In this document: one piece after another, positions 34,095-44,830 of the stretch
Layout: every line of letters starts with the position of its first letter
Numbering within the stretch: the stretch's first letter is position 1
Origin: Pteria penguin
Taxonomy: Eukaryota; Mollusca; Bivalvia; Pterioida; Pteriidae
Direction of reading: 5' to 3'
DNA length: 64,000 bases
Assembly: GCA_035048485.1 (NCBI GenBank)
Contig: CM068593.1
Coordinates: forward strand, 2,295,535 to 2,359,534
Translations under genes and position numbers: made by a program
Notes under the pieces: model-generated
Seen by the model: the letters and a program-made list of their open reading frames with translations, nothing else
Told to the model about the DNA's origin: nothing
Databases searched by the model: none

Positions 34095-34675
34095 ATGAAT
34101 TTGAATAATATTTCACAGCATTGTTGCCCTGGGCCTATGGGTGTGTCATGACATTGACTGAAAGGTCATACATGTATCTTCAAGGTCAAGGTCACAATGT
34201 ATGTGATAGGTAAATCAGGCTGTGTCATACCTTTCTACTCCTTGTATAGATTTGAGTAATATATCACAGAGTTGTTACCTAGGATCAGGATCAAAGGGTG
34301 TATTTTGACCTTGAACCAAGGTTATATCTGCAAGGTCAAGGTCACAATGCATATGATGGGTAAATCTTTGTCTGAGCCATAACTTTGTATCCCTTGCATA
34401 GATTTGAGTATACGTAATATTTCACAGAATTGTTGCCCAGGACCCAAGGATGTGTTTTGACTTTGAACCAAAGTTATATATGCAAGGTCAAGTTCACATT
34501 GTATATGATGGGTGGGTAAATCTTTGTCTAGTCCATAACTTTTTACCCATTGCATGGATTTGAATAGTATTTCACCGAATTTTTGCGATTTGGGAATGTT
34601 TCTATACTTCATCCCTTCAAACTTAGTGACAGGCATATAATGCCACGCTAGGCGTTGCTATTGTTGACTATACAG
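34095..34675. repeat. ~170-bp-unit tandem repeat (three units) ending in atgccacgctaggcgttgct
   Basis: Units share gatttgagtaatatttcacagaattgttgcccagga..aaccaaggttatatctgcaaggtcaaggtcacaatg..gatgggtaaatctttgtct. The end module is the same as at 16,617-16,645. Confidence 0.8.
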
Positions 34676-35269
34676 TGTTCTTCATTAATCACCTTCCATC
34701 AGTACTGTCAGTACTTTGATTTGCAAAGAAATCGAAACACATTTTACTACTTATACTTTATCTGTTCCCTAACCATCCATTGTTAATATCTATGATAATA
34801 AAATATGATCAACAATTATTTTTTAAAATTGATTTTAATTTCATTCTCCAAATTATATGGCTTTTTATTTTATATTTCATAAAAATATGTCTCTGTATTT
34901 TATTCTAAATTCAATAGAAAAAAATTAACCACAACTAAACAAAACACAAGCCAACAACTAAGTACAATTCTATTGCAATACAAAATGTACATATATATAT
35001 ATTATATACATACATGTATATATATATATATATTAGGGGATTCCAATATAAATATCACAATAAAAATAGATACGAGCGTTACCTATTTTACTAAGTATAC
35101 AGACAGGATTTATTGATTGATATGTTTATTATAGATACTGTTAATAAAAGTGGACGGTGTATATCGATTACGTAATAAGTTCAAGGTTAGACTTATCTCT
35201 ATACGAAAGTCTTTGACTTTTTGATGACGACAGTCTCGTTTAAATACATCTGCTTTTGAGTAATTATTT

Positions 35270-35476
35270 GGACAATATGGCGGCAAAATCCTTCTGGAGT
35301 GTAAACAAACAGGTGTCATCATGTGACATAACCTTAGAACAGCCAGGTAAATGATAATTTGCGCCGAATAAGCGCATCCTCTATTGTAACTAATGCGTGC
35401 TACCCGGTGTTTTGACCCGCGGAATGCCGTAGCGCGTGGTTGATAGTCAGGTGACCCATTCGGGAAGGCCATCTAT
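35270..35476 (-). repeat. ~210-bp sequence just upstream of the TRIM-like gene, inverted partner of 29,996-30,212
   Basis: It ends ~125 bp before the splice acceptor of the TRIM-like coding exon, so it may be part of that gene's promoter or first exon. The pair could instead be a dispersed element. The open frame on the minus strand here is not supported as a gene. Confidence 0.75.
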
Positions 35477-35623
35477 AGTAGATTTGAATCACAGTGAATT
35501 TTCTAATTGATTATCAGTGTTAACAATACTATTTATTGTGTATTTATGTGAAGGTATTTGAGGGAAAAAATAAAGTGAAATACGCCTCTTTCTGTTTTAG
35601 ATCAAAACGTTTAAAGAAAAGAA

Positions 35624-36778
35624 ATGGCTATCAAGTACTGCCACTCCTGCCTAAAACGAGGACAACAATCTCCTGTTTTTTCCGCGTGTTATGAATGTCG
35701 GGAATTTTATTGTAACACTTGCTCAGGAATACACCCGACATTCAAATCTACTGAAGGTCACACTATATATCAACTTCTCCTACCCGCCATTAACCCGCCA
35801 GTCAATAAAGATGACAAACTCGCTTCCGATTTTCTGAAAACCGATTACGAAGATCCGCCTTACGCAGCCCAGGTGGCTGTGAAGAGCAGAGAGGGTAAAG
35901 GTCAAAGTAAACGTGCAGCTTTACCAAAAAGTGACAAGAAATCGTCACAACAAGCTGATCCTGGCAACCTGAAAGCCGGACACTGCAGAAACATCAATGT
36001 CAAAAGATCTGACGACAAAACACGTGTTGATGTCTGTGGTGTATTGACTGTAGCTTGTCATGTCGTCGTAGTAGATGATAATAACAAGATGCTCAAGTTG
36101 TTCAATGATAACGGTGCTTTCCTGTCATCTACTGCTCTCAAGGACTATACCCTGGGGATAACACGTGTCAGTGACGACACATTCGCTACATGTGGTGGCG
36201 GTAAGGCAGTGCACAAATGGAACATACACGGCCAGACAGTAACACGCAGTCATGTTTCATACCGGGTAGACTTTAATGTAGCGGACGGTATCATGTATGA
36301 CGGGACGTACTACTGTGTGGTACACAGTGACTACAACACCATCACGATACTGGACATGCGGGGACAGCATGTCAGGCACATAAGAATAGTGAAAGCATTC
36401 GGGAAGGAGATAACACTCGGCTGGGATATCCATATGGACGATCACTCCCATGATATATACGTGACGTGCTGTAGTGACAATCCTGGTGTATTATGTGTGT
36501 CTGTTCATGGTGAGCCATTATGGTTCGCTCCCGTGTCATCTGATCTCTGTGGTACAACGGAAATACGCGGCGTCCTGTGTGTAGCTGATCTCTCCGATCG
36601 TTGTTTACATTTGCTATCAAAAGCGGGAAAGTATGAAGGTAAACTGATGGAGAGGAAAGACTTAGATGGCGAGCCTATGCATATATATTATGATGGTGAA
36701 AGAGAAAAGCTGTATGTCAGCTACAATAACTACACAGACAAACGTGACGTGATATCAGTGTACTCCGTCACGTGTTAA
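35624..36778 (+). CDS. TRIM-like B-box protein with beta-propeller-like C-terminus (intact)
   Basis: 384 residues in one coding exon. An acceptor (TTTCTGTTTTAG, ending at 35600) lies 23 bp before the ATG, so a non-coding first exon probably exists upstream. Residues 6-50 form a B-box zinc finger: CHSC, then CYEC, CNTC and closing histidines (IHP, GHT). A basic linker rich in Lys/Ser follows (about 75-125). From ~130 to the end, repeated beta-strand blocks with VVDDNNKMLKLF and LCVADLSDRCLHLL resemble the NHL/six-bladed propellers of TRIM2/3/56/71-type proteins, which molluscs have expanded greatly. There is no RING domain, so no E3 activity can be claimed. No clear coiled coil is seen between box and propeller. 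From codon ~277 onward the gene lies inside the duplicated block X. Function in ubiquitin or immune signalling is inference from family only. Confidence 0.85.
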   Translation: MAIKYCHSCLKRGQQSPVFSACYECREFYCNTCSGIHPTFKSTEGHTIYQLLLPAINPPVNKDDKLASDFLKTDYEDPPYAAQVAVKSREGKGQSKRAALPKSDKKSSQQADPGNLKAGHCRNINVKRSDDKTRVDVCGVLTVACHVVVVDDNNKMLKLFNDNGAFLSSTALKDYTLGITRVSDDTFATCGGGKAVHKWNIHGQTVTRSHVSYRVDFNVADGIMYDGTYYCVVHSDYNTITILDMRGQHVRHIRIVKAFGKEITLGWDIHMDDHSHDIYVTCCSDNPGVLCVSVHGEPLWFAPVSSDLCGTTEIRGVLCVADLSDRCLHLLSKAGKYEGKLMERKDLDGEPMHIYYDGEREKLYVSYNNYTDKRDVISVYSVTC

Positions 36779-37499
36779 ACTGTTGTAGAGGGTCCATATA
36801 AATACCGTAATTACCACTATATGCCGAAATTACCGAATAAGTTATCGAGATTACCATTCATATGGTGGATAATGATGTTATTTATCACAAAAGATGATTG
36901 TTATTTCATAATATTATACTTTCAATGAAATTATTTCAATGTAAAAACTAACTCTTGATTATATTCATGGATTTGCGATGAAGAAATCCAGATCTTGATC
37001 TTTGAATTTAAACCATTAATTATTTCACGTGTTTAAAGCGGATATAAAATATATCACAAACATTGACATTTATTTCATTATTTATTAAAGAGGAAACGGT
37101 ATACATACATCTATTAAAACAATTATTTCATTATGATTTATGAAAGAGAAACACAGAAAATATGCAAGAATAATAAAAAAAAAAAAAAAAATAAATTCAA
37201 CATAGATATCAAACATTCATAAGACAAGCTACTATTAAAGGAAACGGTATACATATTTAAATAGTTCAATATTTAAACATGGTAGATAAAAGATAAACAA
37301 AGAAAATACATAAAAATGAAAAAAATTCAAGTTAAAGATCAAGCATCTATTAGACAAGCTACTATTAAAGATTGATACATTCACCATTCATACAATATAT
37401 TATTTGAAAGAATAACAAAAATCAACCAGACCTACTCGTAATTAGTTTCTCCGGTGCTGGTTGTCATTCTGTTTTTATTAAATGGTTGATGTTAATTAT

Positions 37500-39540
37500 A
37501 TTTAATTTGATTTAATTTAATTCTCTTAATGGTTGTGATTTTGCTGCTTATTTTTCTTTTCGTTTGAACAATTTTTCTTTCTTGCCTAGTGACTTGGATG
37601 CAACTATTGTTGTTTGGTTGTTTGACCGTTTGAGGACGTTACGAGCTTAGGGTCTTTGTGAACATAATTACGGAATTTCTCAACATCTTTTTGTTTTTCA
37701 ATGCCAGTTTTACGTACCCAAGCAGATTTATTGCAAAGTATCTGTGAGTATTACATAGTCTAAACTGTCCTATTGCTAACAATGTCCTCCTCAAGTTTCT
37801 AAATTGGCTTCAATATAAAGTGTTAAAGAGTGTTTTATTTCTAAAAGTTGTTTTGATTTCCAATGTACCAGATGTTTCAACACATAATTTAAGGATTCGG
37901 AATTATTGTTTGTCCAGTTTCTTATATCATTTTTATATTTGGGCTGACTATCTTTTCTTTTGATTGTGGTATTTAATTTCTTTTGAAGAATGTTTAAAGT
38001 GTGCTTGATTTTCTTTGCATGTGTTAATGATTTGTTGTGACTTTTCTTCAAAACAATAACTGTCATCTAAATTTATTAAACTATTTTTTGAAAAGATGAG
38101 ATTTATAATTTCTTCTCTATCTGACTTAGAATTTGCATCGTCTGTAAGTTTCTGATTGGCATTTTGTTTAATGTGGCGAGTACATAATATATGTGTTGCT
38201 TTAGGGAAGCTGTGTGTTACTGCAATGACCAGGGCCCCACCACTTCATCGCTACCTATAACTAACTGTGATGTGTCTGTCTCTGCCAAAAGAGTGGCCGA
38301 AAGATTAAGTTTGGAAATCCCTGTTATCGTGTATATATAGTCGACCTTAGAGTATGGGATGGTCTTGAGACTTCATGTTCAACATATACTTATTTAGAAC
38401 AGGTGGCGGTAATGTGCATGTTGCAGAGACGAAATGTTTTGTCGACTCCAAGGACACTTGTACCGGAACAACATATGTTTTTAGATCTTTTATTTGATCA
38501 GTAGTGTATAAAATTAAGCAAGGGGCTTTCCTAGAAAACCTAATAACTAATTTCACTATAGAATCGTCGTTGGTGACCAGTTTATCAATTTGAGAAATTT
38601 CATCGGCAAAATTGCCAACGTTACCAAGATTAGGATTTTCTTTTTTTACATATTTTTTCGTATCTCTTATTTGCTGTTTGTTTTTTGGCCCGGATAATTC
38701 GTCATGTTTTACTGAAAGTAAGGTATACACTTCTAAGGGGGTTTTCTCTTATACAAGATTGGATATTTCTATCATGACATTAGTTGGAGTTCTGATATAG
38801 TCTGTGGTACCTCTGTTTTTTGTGTTGCCATGAAGAGACTAAGCAGGAAATTTTCCAATATTTTCACATATAGCAGACGTTGCTGGAAGAATGCATGTTA
38901 CCCTCTTTTTATATTTTGTGTCTGCTGTTAGAGAAGTATAATACCTTTTCATATCTATTATTTTTGAATATTTTCTATTTATTTGTTGAATCAAAAAGTA
39001 AACATTTATTTCTCTCCATTGGGAAATGAATCACCGTTGTGTAGTATATCTCTGACTGCATTTAACGAAAGAAAATTACCATCTAACAGGCCATATGCAT
39101 AAGGATGTGAGGGATTTTCCTCCTCATTTTCGCACACAGAACCTTCTATCAGACAAGGATTTGATAAAGTTTGTTCACTTTCATCTAATATAACATCTTT
39201 CGAACCCTCATTTCTTACACTATTAAAGCACTCATCCGCATCACCATATATGTTACATGTATTATTTTCATCTAAAGGATTCACTTCTTCAATACCTTAA
39301 TAGAATCATTCAAAGAAATTTCATTATCAGATACTTCCTCTTCGTTGTCTACAAGATTGATTCGATTAATTGGTTTTGTCGTAAAAGGTAACAAAGGAAC
39401 ATATTGATTTGGAGAAAATGTGTCATCAGGCATGGTTTAAGAACACATAATTGTTGCAATGCACTCGGATGATTTATCAGCATCTCTGCCAATAACTTTT
39501 CTACAATGTGGTTCAGATGCAAACTCAGCATTCAGTTGGG
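37500..39540 (-). pseudogene. Decayed MULE-like transposase in block X copy 1
   Basis: Reading the minus strand from ~39,540 down, recognisable protein blocks appear in changing frames. These are an acidic N-terminal part, then TDYIRTPTNVMTEISNLV, a block with DELSGPKNKQQIRDTKKYVK, then SRKAPCLILYTTDQIKDL, and near 38,220 ATHILCTRHIKQNA. The last pattern (H-x2-LC-x-RH) and overall order fit the MULE-type DDE transposases abundant in molluscs, as I know the family. Several stops and frameshifts break it. A TAG at 38,839-38,841 (minus strand) is specific to this copy; copy 2 has TTG there. Dead remnant. Confidence 0.55.
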
Positions 39541-39989
39541 GTGGATGATATGACCTTATGGGTTCATGAATTGCTGCACTAAGAGTTTACATATGGCTCA
39601 TTGAGCTACAAGATGTCAATGTAACAGTTTCTTTGACCAATTGATTAAAAGAACATATAACAATTTTATTATCTTTGACAATATCTACATATTTCATGCA
39701 AGAGGTGTCACAATACATATTGCGTCACATAATTTCGATGGCAGTTATTAGACGCAAATGTTCATGGTATACCCTAGCACTGTACAGTGTGTGTCTGTGT
39801 AAATTAAACATTGCATGATATCAAGTTGTGATAAAGTGATAATTTGTAAGTAAATAAAACTGCAGCTGCCATAATTTCAATCACGAAAATGTATATACCA
39901 TTCTTTGTTTGCCCGTCAGTGGTCTACTCTAGGGAAAGATATAGGAAAGTGTTTTATTGTCGTACTTGAAATCGTCATTATCTTCTGAG

Positions 39990-40165
39990 GGGCAGGTTTG
40001 GTGTGGTGGTTAAGCGCTTGGCTTGCGGCGCCGACGATCCGGATTCGATTCTCGAATTGCGCCACTATGTTTAAGAGGTTGGTTACCATCTGCTTCCATG
40101 TCGCGATATAACTGAAAAATTGTTGAAAACGACGTGAAACACCAATCAACCAACCAACCAACCAT
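39990..40165 (+). mobile_element. SINE family A in block X copy 1
   Basis: ggtgtggtggttaagcgcttggcttgcggcgccgacgatccgg head, tail gacgtgaaacaccaatcaaccaaccaacc. The same insertion is in copy 2, so it predates the duplication. Confidence 0.9.
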
Positions 40166-40562
40166 CATTATCTTCTGTGTTGTTATCTTATATTACATCA
40201 TTCCATTTAGCACAATGATTAAAAAAATGAAAACAAAAAGAAAAATATATTTATTACTGATTAGATCAAGGTCTACCATAAGTTCACTCAATTGTTATAG
40301 AACATAAATAACCACAGATATATAATGAATGTTATCTTTGCTATTTATTTAATGGTTTTACACAGTAATGTTATTAGTGTCTATAGAAATTTTACCACCG
40401 GATGCCTTAGTCTTAGTTATTAGTGTTTGATCTTTAAATAACTGGGCTCTTAGAGATATTTGATCTTGTTTATATATATTCACATCTTTATTGTTCACTT
40501 TATATTCATATAGTTTTGAAGTAAACACTGAGTAAAATATCAACAGCAATGCTATTGCAACT

Positions 40563-40700
40563 TAAATGTTTAGATGGGAGATAAGTATGGGAAAACGGTA
40601 GAGAAGAGGAAGGAAAAAAGGAAGGAAGGAGGGCAGGAAAGGGATAAAGACTTGGAATAGTGTGAAGGGGAAAGGATGGGATGAGGGAGAGGGAAATTAA
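40563..40700. repeat. Polypurine tract in block X (also at 57,842-57,970)
   Basis: Almost pure G/A run on the plus strand (gggagataag...gaaggaaggagggcaggaaaggg...gatgagggagaggg). It creates open frames on the other strand that I do not call genes. Confidence 0.8.
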
Positions 40701-40829
40701 TAATAAACAATCGGTCAAAGAATGAAATTGAGAGAGATTTTAGCTGGTAAATTTTCACATTACCGTCTTTGTACATTGCCTGATGTTCATTTTCAAATTC
40801 ACCCCGTTGTGTTTATTTATAAAGTGATA

Positions 40830-40980
40830 CGTTTTTCCCATAAGGAAACCATTGACGTGAAACCATTGTGACGTTATAGAATTTCTATATACACTATTTC
40901 CCATAATATTACACCAATTTCTACAGAACTTGTTGACGTCACAATAGTTGACGTCAGATACTTGCTCATATGGGAAATAT
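40830..40980. mobile_element. Short inverted-repeat element (MITE-like), block X copy 1
   Basis: Left arm "tttcccataagg...gacgtgaaaccattgtgacgtt" and right arm "gacgtcacaatagttgacgtcagatacttgctcatatgggaaa" are inverted copies, joined by ~60 bp of AT-rich sequence. Copy 2 (58,100-58,245) has a left arm closer to the right arm ("ggtatctgacgtgaaacc"), so copy 1 has lost arm symmetry. Confidence 0.6.
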
Positions 40981-41794
40981 CTCTGTACATAACGAAAAAC
41001 CCAATCTGGACTATTGTGAGCCTTTCGTGTCTCGCGTCTGTCTAGCCGTGCGTCTCGCCTGGACTTTTTATATCATTGACTTCCTCAGAACTACGGAAGA
41101 GATTTTGATGAATCTTCGTGCAATGCAGTACTTAAGAACCCCCATCCACAGATATTGACCTTCCATTGACAATCTTGTGTAGGTAGACTGTGCATAGACC
41201 AAAAATAAAAGAAAGAATTAAATAAAAAGAAACAAAGATGAAAAAAAAAGAAGAAAGAAAGAAGAAATAAAATTGCTTCTTTACAGAGAAACATGAAAAT
41301 AATTATTGATCACTTTTAATTGATAAATTAGTAAATGTGTATATCTATGGTAATTTGTACGTATCAAGTTTGGTTTCTTGATATTTATTTCTATTCATGA
41401 TAGGGGTGTGTTTAAAAACTGAATAAGTTCATTTTTTAAATTCGTTCTTCTTCTTCTTTTTCTTTTTTTTTTTTTTTTTTTTTTGTTTTGTTTTTGTTTT
41501 GGTTTTTGTTTTTTGTTTTTTGTTTTTGCTGCGATTCCATTCCAAAATCAATTTTTTGGTCATTTTTTCAACAATATTCTTTCTTGCTTACTTAGTGATT
41601 TCAATGTGCAAAAATGCACTGTTTTTTCCTTCAGTAACAATGCCAGTTTAATAGCAGAATTTTGAGTTGTTCCGTCTCCGGATGTATTCTTCGGGTTAGT
41701 GTCGCTCACGCAACGTCAGTTTCAGCATGCCCATTTTCTGATTTTAATGTTTTCATTGACAACGGCATGTGCTATGTGATATACCGCCCTTAAT

Positions 41795-41950
41795 ATGAAT
41801 TTTAATGGCTTGCAAGTCCCGCAATTGAAGGAATATCTCCAAGATAGGGGTGATAGTTGCTCTTTCTACCACAAAAATGATTTAGTCAGGTTATGCCAGA
41901 TAGCAGATGAAATAAAATTAGAGGTCATAGATAAGACATTTATTTGGTAA
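41795..41950 (+). CDS. Small SAP-like reading frame, 51 residues, copy 1 (possibly a first exon)
   Basis: ATG at 41795 opens MNFNGLQVPQLKEYLQDRG and continues through HKNDLVRLCQIADEI to TAA. The L-x-VPQLKEYL-x-DRG ... K-x-DLVRL pattern fits a SAP helix-extension-helix DNA-binding motif. In molluscs and cnidarians such a motif often forms the N-terminus of longer transposon-associated proteins. The stop overlaps a plausible donor (TTTG|GTAAAA at 41,946-41,951), so it may be exon 1 of a larger gene; no continuation was found. The three differences from the copy at 59,082 are all synonymous. Confidence 0.5.
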   Translation: MNFNGLQVPQLKEYLQDRGDSCSFYHKNDLVRLCQIADEIKLEVIDKTFIW

Positions 41951-42727
41951 AAACAATGTAATATATAATATACAGATACATAAATCCATGCAAAACAATA
42001 AAGTTGACAGTAGCGCTATGGAGATAAACAAAGTTAATTACTAATGTTAAAAATTTTGAATTCTATGTAAAAATTTAAAAGCAAAATAACCAAAACATCC
42101 ATAAGATATATTGTTGCATAGGACATATTAATGTAAATCCTATAAATTCCATTTAAAGAGATAAAATTTAATATATTAAGATTATAATTTGAAGACATTG
42201 ATTCATCAGGATAGCCCATGAAAGACCATAGAATTATTATCAATAGGGGTCCCTTAACGAGGATCAGTACAAATCATTTGATCTAGGCCGTCGTACTGTC
42301 AATATCACTTGACGGATGCTCATGTGTTGCGTAAGAATTAATAGTATATTTATCGACAAGCATTGAAGAATACAAAACAAACTTGTTTAAAAATTTCTGC
42401 TCATCTTATTCTGATAATTCAATTCAAAAACTAAGAATTGTCAGAATTAAACACCAAGCCCATTATGAAAATTAAAGCAAAATGGCCACAATTCAGTGTT
42501 TGATGCATTCTATTCCTTAAGTCATAATTCTTGGTACAAGTAGAAGTTTATAAAGCAGTAACAATTTCATTGTGAAATTTACATCATAATTGACCCATAA
42601 TTGTAATTATTATCTCACAGTTGCCATTGAGAAAAGTACTTAAAGTGGTTTGGGAATTGAGCAGGTCAATTAGATATTTTAATCACTGGCATCCTTTTTG
42701 ACATTAGTCATCTTGAGCATGCATCCA

Positions 42728-42800
42728 TTGACTGGCAACCGTTCTCGATTTTCTCCTTTACGTTTCTCTTCATTCGAAAAAGAGACCGGTATGCGCCATT
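42728..42800 (+). repeat. Left terminal inverted repeat of the transposon
   Basis: Starts ttgactggcaaccgttctcg, then a diverged stretch, then gaccggtatgcgccatttgaa. Its inverted counterpart is at 53,673-53,742. Confidence 0.85.
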
Positions 42801-43113
42801 TGAACTTGACCTTCAATTCAGTGCGCATGCGTTTATTTACATAGCAAAAAAATATGGCTGAAATTTTAAATAGAGTGAATCTAGCATTTAAAACCGATTT
42901 TAATTCATTCAAACCAAAACAGTTAGAGGCAATATTAGAATCCCAATGTTCTGATGTTGTTTGCGTATTACCAACAGGTAAAAAAGCCCCATATGTGTCC
43001 ACTTTAGCCTTTTAATCTCCCTTCCAGCAGAGAAGAAGTGAGGTGGAAGATGATAAAACACATAACTTCCCAAGTCAAAGAAATTGTTTATCTATCTTAC
43101 CTTGTCAAACTGT

Positions 43114-43178
43114 AATTTCTATTGAAACGGTCGGCTCATACGTGGTGAAAGTATGAGCCGACCGTTTCAACAGAAATT
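43114..43178. repeat. Near-perfect 28-bp-stem hairpin in helicase intron 1
   Basis: Left arm ..ttgaaacggtcggctcata and right arm tatgagccgaccgtttcaa.. are exact complements over 19 bases and continue with one mismatch to ~28 bp, with a 9-base loop. It lies about 30 bp from a tRNA-like sequence. Confidence 0.85.
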
Positions 43179-43205
43179 AATCAAACTACAGCATCCTCTC
43201 TCGAG

Positions 43206-43285
43206 TACCAGGATTTGAACCACCAAGCTTGTGCCAAGTTATGATTAGAAGACGGGCACTCTACCAACTGAGCTATCATAATCTA
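43206..43285 (-). repeat. tRNA-like sequence (tRNA-derived SINE head or tRNA pseudogene)
   Basis: On the minus strand it has a good internal promoter A box (TAGCTCAGTTGGTAGAG) and B box (GGTTCAAATCC), and an anticodon-loop-like CTTCTAA. The anticodon stem and the acceptor stem do not pair, so it is not a working tRNA gene. Lies inside the transposon. Confidence 0.6.
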
Positions 43286-44295
43286 ATTAAATGGTGTTAA
43301 TTGTTGATAGTGGAAAACATGCAAAATTTTTCATTATTTTTGGACTTACATATATATGCATGCCTTGTTATAATTCTTTTTTCAATCAAAAGTGTTTGTC
43401 ATAAATATAATTTTAGTAATGGTAGATCTATTAATAAAGACATATCTACCAAATAAGATATTCGATATCAAATTTGTCCAAATTCTTCATTTATAAGTGG
43501 GATGAATTAATGAGAATCAATTGTTAAAACTATCCTTAACATTCCTTTGTGAAAACATTGATCTACATATTAAAACATCAAATTTATCTGGTATTTGGCG
43601 CATTCGACACTTAAAACTTTACGCATCTTTATGTTAGTACTGTTAAAAAAAGTTTTATAACATAAAATAAAACTTAAAAAAATATCTCTGAGACTGGATG
43701 AATCTTTAAATCAAATACATGTAAATGTTTAATGCCATTTGTCCAAATCATTAGTGTAGGTATGTTGGGTATGGTAAAAATATCCTTCTTGTTCCTTTTT
43801 TTTTTGTAATTTTAAATTTAGAAAAATTCCTTTTTTATGAAAATATTGGCTGTTTTTCATTTGAAATGGGGATGTTAAAAGGCTATAAATATCCCTGCAT
43901 TTTTACATTTGATTTGATATCTTTATTCTTTTATTCTTAGGATATGGAAAAAGTATTATTTTCCAAGCTTTGCCTTTTATTGATTCTACAAGTACATCAC
44001 CAATTATTATAGTTGATTCTCTCAACGCAATATTAGAAGAACAAATGAAACGTTTTAGCCCTTATGCCATAAGAGTTGATCAACAATTTCTTCAAGCAAC
44101 AGAGAAAAGATCAGAAAAACTAAATGTAAATATCTATTATTTCAAATTTGATTTATTCATACTTTTGATTTCTTTATCTTATTATATTTTGATGTTTATT
44201 AAGTAAAGATGATGATAAATGATTTGATTAAAAGAAATATATTGTTTATAATTAATGAACATACTAACACTTGTTACATACTGCTGTAGTATAAT

Positions 44296-44348
44296 GTAAT
44301 ACACTCTGTATACATAGAGAAATGTCAGTTCAAGTCTGACCAGCAGTA
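44296..44348 (+). repeat. tRNA-like SINE fragment in helicase intron 2
   Basis: Contains atgtcagttcaagtctgacc, a B-box-like T arm (GTTCAAGTC) closely similar to that of the element at 50,373-50,452 on the other strand. Confidence 0.4.
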
Positions 44349-44579
44349 AAATCACTAATCAAATCTTAATAACAATGTTATGTATTAAAAAAAAAAGATC
44401 AATGCATGTATTAAAATCAAGCATGTCTTTACATTTATTTTATATTTTACATTTTAGGTTATGACCATATGAAAATATGCAGTGCTGAAAACCAAGTTTA
44501 AAGCATATTAATGAATCAAATTAGATAAAAAGAATAAATCTGAATGAAGTACATGTATATAACTAGCTTTCTTTGTGAA

Positions 44580-44830
44580 ACACTAATACCCCTGGCAGCA
44601 CCAAAGTCCAAAGAATTTTTTTTAGTATGAAGGTCATTAACCAAGGTCAAAAGTTCATTTACCTTTGTTTCATTTGAAAGGGCTTCATTAGTTGAATATG
44701 CATGTCAAATGTGAAGTCTCTGTCCCTCATGGTTCAAAAATTATAGCCAAGGTTAAAGTTGAAGACAGACAGACAAACAGATAAGACAATAACAAAATGC
44801 CCGATCGATAGATAGGGGGGGATATAAACA
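44580..44830. repeat. Interspersed repeat fragment in helicase intron 2
   Basis: Sequence of the type "gcaccaaagtccaaagaat ... aaggttaaagttgaagacagacagacaaacagataag". Such tracts with serial gacagaca runs recur as dispersed repeats in mollusc DNA. It occupies the place where missing helicase exons would be expected. Confidence 0.45.

Larger units (their letters stand above)
30213..35269. other. About 5 kb with no supported gene
   Basis: AT-rich, with parts of MITEs, a (GA)n microsatellite at 32,469-32,502, a short repeat "acgtttcggtaca" near 31,510-31,575, a 170-bp tandem repeat and an (AT)n run at ~34,990-35,035. I see no protein-coding or RNA gene in it. Confidence 0.6.
36452..42729. repeat. 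Duplicated block X, copy 1 (~6.28 kb)
   Basis: Matches 53743-60017 nearly base for base, with scattered substitutions and small indels of a few percent. It starts inside the TRIM-like coding sequence (gatatatacgtgacgtgctg) and ends at gagcatgcatccatt, where the transposon begins. It holds the TRIM 3' end, a decayed transposase, a SINE, a small SAP-like frame and low-complexity tracts. Confidence 0.95.

Noticed and set aside
36257..36620. Open frames antisense to the TRIM-like gene
   Set aside because: Shadows of the sense coding sequence with no recognisable features.
43206..43285. Candidate tRNA gene
   Set aside because: A and B boxes and a TCT-type loop are present, but neither acceptor nor anticodon stem pairs; kept only as tRNA-like.
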